From: Bacteroidales bacterium
GTDB lineage: Bacteria; Bacteroidota; Bacteroidia; Bacteroidales; JALTDM01
Direction: 5' to 3'
Assembly (NCBI GenBank): GCA_027073875.1
Contig: JALTEO010000186.1
Coordinates: forward strand, 1-8,633
DNA: 8,633 bases
The translations under genes and the position numbers were made by a program. How positions within the stretch are numbered: position 1 is the stretch's first letter; each line of letters opens with the position of its first letter. The notes beneath the pieces are model-generated. The model was given only the letters and a program-made list of their open reading frames with translations, did no database searches and was not told the DNA's origin. Below are positions 1-4,434 of this stretch, one piece after another.

Positions 1-1002
1 AATTTTCTTGACGAGAAAAAAGCCCGTAAAATTTCCAGCATCACAGAGGTTCAATCTATTGACAGCTTTGAACGCACATGGAAGGAGATTATGGACAAAG
101 AACCGGACATTTACACCTTTCTTCCGGAAGATGACATTTTTAAAAATCATCTTTTCTTCAAAGGATTTCATGAAACCTTACAAAAGTTTTTCCCCATTAC
201 AAGTATTCACGACATTACACCTATTATAAAAGAACTACGCACAATAAAAGAACCCGAAGAAATTGACAATATCCGCAAGGCAATTGCTATTACTAAAAAT
301 GCATACGAACAACTATTTGCAAAACTGAGAACAGGCACAACGGAACGGGAATTATTAGCAACACTCCTTTTTGTATACAATAGTCATCCCAACACAAGCT
401 ATTCATTCGACCCGATAGTAGCCGCCGGAAAAAACGCTTGCACACTCCATTATAATAAGCACAATAGTAAAATAAAAAAAGACGATATGTTGCTGGTAGA
501 TACCGGAGCAGAATATTTTAATTATGCTGCCGACATTACACGGACATTTCCTGTTAGCGGGAGATTTTCAGAAAAGCAAAAATTTGTTTATCAAGCAGTA
601 TTAGATGTTCAGAAAAAAGCGATTCCGTTGTTTGTCCCCGGAAACACCATCAATAAAATTAATGAACAAGTAAATAAATGGATGGAAGAAGCATTGATAG
701 AAATTGGTTTAGCTACCGGACAAGCAATTAAAAACCAACCGGAAGGAAAACCGTTACTAAAAAAATATTATCCGCATGGCGTTACTCATTTCATGGGTTT
801 GGATGTACACGATGTAGGCGACAAAGACACTCCGCTACAAAAAGGGATGGTACTTACTTGTGAACCCGGATTATACATTCCGGAATGGGAAATCGGTATC
901 AGAATTGAAGATGATATTTTAGTAGATGATTCGCCTATTGTTTTATCGGCAGATATTCCGAAAGAAATTCAGGACACAGAAGCGTGGATTATTTCATCTT
1001 GA
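1..1002 (+). CDS. pepP: Xaa-Pro aminopeptidase (M24B), 5'-truncated by the window edge
   Basis: Cytoplasmic metallopeptidase that removes an N-terminal residue preceding proline. The frame is open from base 1 to TGA at 1000-1002 (333 residues visible), so the gene starts upstream; roughly 100 residues of the N-terminal creatinase-like domain are probably missing, judged from the usual ~430-460 residue length. The ATG at 91 is internal. The pita-bread catalytic domain follows the KELRTIKEPEEI linker. All five expected metal ligands are visible: Asp in DTGA (nt 499), Asp in ADITRT (nt 532), His in THFMGLDVHD (nt 787), Glu in CEPGLY (nt 862) and Glu in RIEDD (nt 907). The substrate-site His in TLHYN (nt 448) is also present, so the enzyme should be active. 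It converges on a tRNA-Val gene and probably shares its terminator hairpin. The subfamily call (aminopeptidase P rather than prolidase) rests on overall resemblance. Confidence 0.93.
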   Translation, partial: NFLDEKKARKISSITEVQSIDSFERTWKEIMDKEPDIYTFLPEDDIFKNHLFFKGFHETLQKFFPITSIHDITPIIKELRTIKEPEEIDNIRKAIAITKNAYEQLFAKLRTGTTERELLATLLFVYNSHPNTSYSFDPIVAAGKNACTLHYNKHNSKIKKDDMLLVDTGAEYFNYAADITRTFPVSGRFSEKQKFVYQAVLDVQKKAIPLFVPGNTINKINEQVNKWMEEALIEIGLATGQAIKNQPEGKPLLKKYYPHGVTHFMGLDVHDVGDKDTPLQKGMVLTCEPGLYIPEWEIGIRIEDDILVDDSPIVLSADIPKEIQDTEAWIISS

Positions 1003-1052
1003 AAAAGTTCTAATTTATCTCTGAAAATTTTCCATAAAATTTATTAGAAATG

Positions 1053-1087
1053 AAAAAAGCAGCTACAACCTAAAGTCGTAACTGCTT
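1053..1087 (-). terminator. Intrinsic terminator of tRNA-Val(TAC), probably bidirectional
   Basis: The arms AAGCAG (1057-1062) and CTGCTT (1082-1087) pair perfectly, and the stem continues inward as TAC/GTA after one mismatch. On the minus strand the stem ends in CTGC followed by six T (complement of 1053-1058), starting 11 nt past the tRNA 3' end. On the plus strand it is followed by TTAATTT, so it can also stop transcription from the aminopeptidase gene. Confidence 0.75.
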
Positions 1088-1098
1088 AATTTCCGGAG

Positions 1099-1173
1099 TG
1101 GGCGATGCAGGATTCGAACCTGCGACCCCCTGCTTGTAAGGCAGGTGCTCTGAACCAGCTGAGCTAATCGCCC
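1099..1173 (-). tRNA. tRNA-Val (anticodon TAC)
   Basis: A complete 75-nt cloverleaf on the minus strand. The acceptor stem is GGGCGAT/ATCGCCC with discriminator A. The D-arm contains TAGCTCAGCTGGTT, and the anticodon stem CCTGC/GCAGG encloses loop CTTACAA, giving anticodon TAC (reads GUA, GUG). The T-arm is GCAGG-TTCGAAT-CCTGC. The 3' CCA is not encoded (the genome reads CTCC after the discriminator), so it must be added enzymatically. It has its own promoter-like site and terminator. Confidence 0.97.
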
Positions 1174-1190
1174 AAACCCAAACGGGATTG

Positions 1191-1219
1191 CAAAAATACA
1201 GTATTTTTTATTTACACAA
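1191..1219 (-). promoter_or_regulatory. Promoter-like site for tRNA-Val(TAC)
   Basis: On the minus strand TATTTTTG (complement of 1191-1198) matches the Bacteroidota -7 consensus TAnnTTTG. It lies 17 nt before the mature tRNA 5' end. A TTG core of the -33 box (complement of 1217-1219) lies 18 bp further upstream. Position and match are good, but the sequence is AT-rich, so chance matches are possible. Confidence 0.5.
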
Positions 1220-1237
1220 TCATTTTTTCAAAAAATT

Positions 1238-1318
1238 TTAATAAACAATCAATTTCTTTACAAAAAACTTATCCTGTGTACGGACTTTTATCAGGTAAAT
1301 TCCTATATAATCCCGATT
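1238..1318 (-). pseudogene. Tail of a T9SS cargo protein (type A sorting domain), remnant
   Basis: The minus strand encodes 21 residues, GIYLIKV-RTQDK-FFVKKLIVY, followed by TAA at 1240-1238. This is the pattern that ends type A C-terminal sorting domains of T9SS cargo (G-[IV]-Y-x-[IV]-K-[IV] ... K-x-[IV]-[IV]). Just upstream the frame runs N-R-D-Y-I and then hits a stop (1321-1319). Another frame over 1312-1324 reads L-K-S-G, as expected before GIYLIKV, which suggests a frameshift or scar there. Upstream of about 1306 the sequence is better explained by a KilA-N fragment on the opposite strand. Seen: the translation. Inferred: that a secreted-protein gene once ended here and lost its body. 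A chance match over so few residues cannot be excluded. Confidence 0.55.
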
Positions 1319-1508
1319 TTAATCCCATTGAATTCGAAGGGTTTAGAAATCAAGCCGGTTTAAATATCTTTACTATATCTCTAAAAAATGAATTAACGCA
1401 ACGAATACACTAGTCACTTATACCCATAAAGATATCGCTTTTAAATTTACAAATTGGATTTCTGTTGAGTTTGGACTTTATGTTGTTATACGACAAACAA
1501 GAGTTTGA
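1306..1508 (+). pseudogene. Decayed KilA-N domain gene
   Basis: KilA-N is a putative DNA-binding domain common in phage and mobile-element proteins. Frame 1 reads YNPDFNPIEFEGF-RNQAGLNIFTIS (1306-1380), which resembles the EFEGF..QAGLNsFtlSPKKW segment of Bacteroidota KilA-N proteins. From about 1383 the match continues in frame 3: K-K-stop-I-N-A-T-N-T, where TGA (1389-1391) stands in place of the family's Trp, then THKDIAFKFTNWISVEF (1425-1472) and GLYVV. The stretch expected between them (GI.SKSGRYGG) is largely deleted. So the gene has at least one frameshift, one nonsense codon and an internal deletion, with no start codon and no C-terminal half. It abuts the T9SS-tail fragment at about 1300-1312. 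The family call is fairly secure because the similarity resumes at the right place in a new frame. Confidence 0.75.
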
Positions 1509-1523
1509 TTATACATAATCTAA

Positions 1524-1850
1524 CGACATTATTCACAAATAAAAACAGTAACAGCAAAAAGAATAATCAAAGAAATTGAATTATGTACTTCAAAAAACTC
1601 AACTTTCTATGTTGTGTATTCTAATTGGTACTGTGGCATAACAAATAAAACATCAATATCATATAAGAACACAATAAATTATACAATTGGTAGAATGAAG
1701 TTGGCTACTGGTTCTATGAAGAAGTACCAAGCATACTGCTTACGAATGAAAAAGACTACATAAAAGAACAATTTGATGATTTAATAATTGAAGCGGTAAA
1801 GCCCCTTTTACACAAAATATTGAAAGATGTGAATTTGAAAAACAAGCTCA
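1524..1850 (+). pseudogene. Frameshifted gene remnant, possibly GIY-YIG-like
   Basis: No intact gene is present, but two overlapping frames look like former coding sequence. Frame 3 (1524-1763) runs from KTVTAKRIIKEIELC to STFYVVYSN-WYCGITN (1602-1646), then degenerates and stops at 1761. The Y-V-V-Y ... Y-C-G-I-T-N pattern resembles the start of a GIY-YIG nuclease domain. Frame 2 reads EHNKLYNW (1667-1690), which could continue the expected R..EH motif, and after a stop NEVGYWFYEEVPSILL and DDLIIEAVKPLLHK, open through 1850 into the tRNA. I do not recognise the family of this last part. The catalytic Arg is not visible. Together with the KilA-N remnant it suggests phage-type or mobile-element debris. 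Coding origin is likely; the family is tentative. Confidence 0.4.
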
Positions 1851-1871
1851 TGGCAATTTTCAATAATTGCC
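1836..1871 (-). terminator. Probable terminator of tRNA-Val(GAC)
   Basis: A perfect 7-bp stem GGCAATT (1852-1858) / AATTGCC (1865-1871) with a 6-nt loop starts 12 nt past the tRNA 3' end. On the minus strand a T-rich stretch TTGTTTTT (complement of 1836-1843) follows eight bases after the stem. The gap between stem and T-run is longer than ideal. The placement matches the terminator of the other valine tRNA. Confidence 0.5.
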
Positions 1872-1883
1872 TGAATATCAGCG

Positions 1884-1958
1884 TGGGCTGTACTGGATTC
1901 GAACCAGTGACCTCATGCCTGTCAAGCATGCGCTCTAAACCAACTGAGCTAACAGCCC
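1884..1958 (-). tRNA. tRNA-Val (anticodon GAC)
   Basis: A complete 75-nt cloverleaf on the minus strand. The acceptor stem is GGGCTGT/ACAGCCC with discriminator A. The D-arm contains TAGCTCAGTTGGTT, the anticodon stem CATGC/GCATG encloses loop TTGACAG (anticodon GAC, reads GUC and GUU), and the T-arm is ACTGG-TTCGAAT-CCAGT. CCA is not encoded. With the TAC species 710 bp away it covers all four valine codons. No good promoter box is visible directly upstream (1959-2005), so it may be transcribed from further up, for example from the site at 2244-2274. Confidence 0.95.
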
Positions 1959-2029
1959 GAAAAATAAATAGCTCTAAACCAATCCCGAAAATTCATAGAA
2001 TTTTACATCTTGAATTTTCCTGCACTTTT

Positions 2030-2121
2030 GTCATTCCGAACTCGCCTGTCCTCGAAATGCTTTTCTGGATTTCGGAATTTATACCTTTTAGACCCTGAAA
2101 TAAATTCAGGGTGACGATGAC
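2030..2121. repeat. Palindromic intergenic repeat (REP/MITE-like)
   Basis: This 92-bp unit is bounded by GTCAT (2030-2034) and ATGAC (2117-2121) and holds two internal palindromes. ATTCCGAA (2033-2040) pairs with TTCGGAAT (2071-2078). ACCCTGAA (2092-2099) pairs with TTCAGGGT (2105-2112) around a 5-nt loop. The words GTCATTCCGAA and CCCTGAA..TTCAGGGTGACGATGAC resemble short intergenic repeats dispersed in Bacteroidota genomes. Only one copy is in the window, so its repetitive nature is inferred. Confidence 0.45.
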
Positions 2122-2201
2122 GCTTTCCTTTTTGAGAGAATTTCCCACTTCTCATCCCACCACCTATCGCACATTCACACAATCCACTGCGTCCTTGTAT
2201 A

Positions 2202-2223
2202 AATAAAGTGGGTTAACAACCCG
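2202..2223 (-). terminator. Possible terminator after the M13 peptidase gene
   Basis: GGGTT (2210-2214) and AACCC (2218-2222) form a short hairpin, extended by a G-T pair (2209/2223). On the minus strand it is followed by CTTTATTT. It begins about 55 nt after the M13 stop codon. The stem is short and the T-run is broken, so this is weak. Confidence 0.3.
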
Positions 2224-2243
2224 AACCGTTCAGAACAATGGCA

Positions 2244-2274
2244 CAAAGATATAAATTCCAAAATTAACAACAAT
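2244..2274 (-). promoter_or_regulatory. Promoter-like site pointing toward tRNA-Val(GAC)
   Basis: TATCTTTG (complement of 2244-2251) is a perfect TAnnTTTG -7 box. TTG of an ATTG -33 element (complement of 2271-2274) lies at the preferred 19-bp spacing. Transcription would start near 2238 and run leftward through the palindromic repeat to the tRNA. No coding gene begins behind it, so it would make a long tRNA leader or a small RNA. It lies just past the M13 stop codon. Confidence 0.4.
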
Positions 2275-2277
2275 GTT

Positions 2278-4338
2278 TTACCAAATCTTTGCTTGCAACG
2301 AATCGGTTCTGACCATTGCATCGCCTGGTTTACAATGCCATGCTTCGCGAAACTCGGTCATATTGCTCATCGGTCCGTTCACACGATATTGTGCCGGCGA
2401 ATGCGGGTCAACCGTAATGAGTTGCTTACCTAATTCATCTCTGACATTTGAAGCCCACACCTGTGCCCAACCGAGAAAAAAGCGTTGCTCAGGAGTAAAT
2501 CCCGCAATATTTCCGGGACGACCGTATTCTTTAAAATGCTTCTGCATAGCATAATACGACAAAGTCAGACCACCTAAATCAGCAATATTTTCACCCAAAG
2601 TTAATTTACCAATCACATGAATCCCCGGATATGGTTCATAACCACTAAACTGATTAACAATAACTTGAGTTTTCTCGGCAAATTTCTTGGCATCTTCGTC
2701 ATTCCACCAAGGGTTCAAGTTACCATCCTTGTCATATTTTGATCCTTGGTCGTCAAAGCCATGTGTAAACTCGTGACCTATCACGCCGACAATACCACCA
2801 TAATTAATACAAATATCAGCATTCGGGTCGAAGAACGGTGGCTGTAAAATACCGGCAGGGAAAACCACTTCGTTCATCGAAGGGTCATAATAGGCATTCA
2901 CCATTTGCGGTGGCATCCCCCACTCTTTCCTGTCAACAGGTTTTCCTAATTTATCTAAATTATCTTTAACTTGAAATTTATCTATTGCCAACATATTATG
3001 AATCAAATCATCCGGCACAATATCAATAGACGAATAATCTTTCCATTTGTCGGGATAACCAATTTTGTAAGTAAAAGCGTGTAGTTTCTCCACGGCTTTT
3101 TGCTTCGTTTCATCGCTCATCCAGTCTAAATGTTGTATCCGTTCAATATATACTGCTCGTAGGTCTTCAATCATCGATTCGACTGTCTTTTTGGAACTTT
3201 CGGGAAAATATTTCTCCACAAAAAGTTTACCGAGCGGCTTGGCAAAAATATTATTGATTAAACGAACCGTCCGTTTTTGTCGGGGTTTCATTTCCGAAAC
3301 ACCCGATAATGTTTTACTGAAGAAGTCAAATTTCGTTTGAACGAAATCAGATGACAACCATGAGGCATATCCATTCAAAACATGAAACTTAAAATATGTT
3401 TTCCATTTTTCTATCGGCACATCAGTCAATAGCACATTCATTTTGCTAAAGAAATCTTTTTGACGAACAACAACCGTATCTAACCGGATATGTATATCGG
3501 AAAAATATTGCGAAAAATCAAAGTCCGGCACAAGCGATTGTAATTTACTTACAGACATTCGATTATAGGTCTTTTCCGGCGAACGCATATCTACCCGCGA
3601 CATTGAAAATTCCGCCAACTGTGTTTCAATTTCCATTACCGACTGTGCTTCTATTCCCGCTTGGGTCGTATCGTCTCCCATCAACATAAACATCTTAATT
3701 AAATAATCGGTATAAGCTTTTCTAATTTTCTGATATCGTTCATTATCCACCAAATAATAATCCCTATCGGGTAAGGTCAATCCTCCTTGATCCAGATACA
3801 TCACATAATTAGCCACATCTTTCTCGTCCACACCTACTGTTGTAGAAAAGAAATTACCCAAACCATCTAATTTATTTGCAGCAAAAAATTCCGGAAATTC
3901 CTTGTAGTCTTTCAAGTTATCTATTTTCTCAAAAAACGGTTTCAACGGCGATAATCCTTTTTTCTCAATGCCTGTGCTATCCATTGCCGACTTGTACAAA
4001 TCACCAATTTGCTGAACGACACTTCCTTTTTCCGCTTTCTGTGTAGCAGCATCAAGAATAATTCCTTTAATCTTGTCTTCATTTTGTTCTGCCAAAATAT
4101 TGAACGAGCCCCATCGACCTTCTGTCTTCGGAATAGGATTATCTTTTTGCCACCCTCCTGTAGCATACATAAAAAAATTATCACACGGTTTGTATGTCGT
4201 GTCAAAGTTAGACATTACAAAACCCGGAATAGAATCCAAGTTAGTCTGTTGATTATTCTCATCGGCATTGTTACATCCCGACAAGCCAATACCTGCTAGA
4301 GCTACTATCATAATAGAGTTTCTTAATAAATGTTTCAT
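2278..4338 (-). CDS. pepO: M13 family metallopeptidase (neprilysin/PepO-like), lipoprotein
   Basis: Zinc endopeptidase of 686 residues that cuts oligopeptides outside the cytoplasm. Residues 1-22 form a lipoprotein signal, with K2/R6, a hydrophobic core and lipobox LSGC at Cys22, so it should be lipid-anchored in the periplasm or at the outer membrane. The M13 N-terminal domain covers about 45-430 (CDNFFMYATGGWQ near its start) and the catalytic domain about 480-684. The zinc site is GHEFTH (His522, Glu523, His526), with ENIADLGG giving Glu583 as third ligand and Asp587 beside it. The substrate-binding NAYYDPSMNEVVFPAG stretch and the YRVNGPMSN segment with its conserved Arg are present. Nothing essential is missing and the length is normal. 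The ATG is fixed by the signal peptide; a -7 box lies 22 bp upstream. It diverges from the M1 gene across 96 bp. The symbol follows family usage. Confidence 0.95.
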   Translation of the reverse strand: MKHLLRNSIMIVALAGIGLSGCNNADENNQQTNLDSIPGFVMSNFDTTYKPCDNFFMYATGGWQKDNPIPKTEGRWGSFNILAEQNEDKIKGIILDAATQKAEKGSVVQQIGDLYKSAMDSTGIEKKGLSPLKPFFEKIDNLKDYKEFPEFFAANKLDGLGNFFSTTVGVDEKDVANYVMYLDQGGLTLPDRDYYLVDNERYQKIRKAYTDYLIKMFMLMGDDTTQAGIEAQSVMEIETQLAEFSMSRVDMRSPEKTYNRMSVSKLQSLVPDFDFSQYFSDIHIRLDTVVVRQKDFFSKMNVLLTDVPIEKWKTYFKFHVLNGYASWLSSDFVQTKFDFFSKTLSGVSEMKPRQKRTVRLINNIFAKPLGKLFVEKYFPESSKKTVESMIEDLRAVYIERIQHLDWMSDETKQKAVEKLHAFTYKIGYPDKWKDYSSIDIVPDDLIHNMLAIDKFQVKDNLDKLGKPVDRKEWGMPPQMVNAYYDPSMNEVVFPAGILQPPFFDPNADICINYGGIVGVIGHEFTHGFDDQGSKYDKDGNLNPWWNDEDAKKFAEKTQVIVNQFSGYEPYPGIHVIGKLTLGENIADLGGLTLSYYAMQKHFKEYGRPGNIAGFTPEQRFFLGWAQVWASNVRDELGKQLITVDPHSPAQYRVNGPMSNMTEFREAWHCKPGDAMVRTDSLQAKIW

Positions 4339-4360
4339 TCGTTCAGTTTTTTTAGGGAAA

Positions 4361-4368
4361 CAAAAATA
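4361..4368 (-). promoter_or_regulatory. -7 box of the M13 peptidase gene
   Basis: TATTTTTG (complement of 4361-4368) matches TAnnTTTG and lies 22 bp before the M13 ATG, implying a leader of roughly 15 nt. No clear -33 TTTG is seen about 19 bp upstream. The divergent M1 gene shows only one-mismatch boxes in the same 96-bp spacer (for example TACGGTTG at 4376-4383), so its promoter is not assigned. Confidence 0.45.
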
Positions 4369-4434
4369 GTAAAAATACGGTTGTAACTTACATGTTAATA
4401 AAAATAGTGTAATTTTACTCGTAAATTTTAAATT

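Noticed and set aside
91..1002. ATG at 91 as the start of a short aminopeptidase gene
   Set aside because: The same frame is open to base 1 with protein-like sequence, and a start at 91 would remove nearly all of the N-terminal domain.
1174..1883. tRNA-generated attachment-site duplication
   Set aside because: I looked for a copy of either tRNA 3' end in the debris region and saw none beyond the normal similarity of the two tRNAs.
1884..1958. Reading the second tRNA as tRNA-Asp because GTC appears on the plus strand
   Set aside because: The tRNA is on the minus strand; the 7-nt loop there is TTGACAG, so the anticodon is GAC (valine).
1820..2098. Open frame of 92 codons on the plus strand
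   Set aside because: It runs antisense through the whole tRNA-Val(GAC) gene and into the palindromic repeat. Only its first part may be the tail of the decayed gene.
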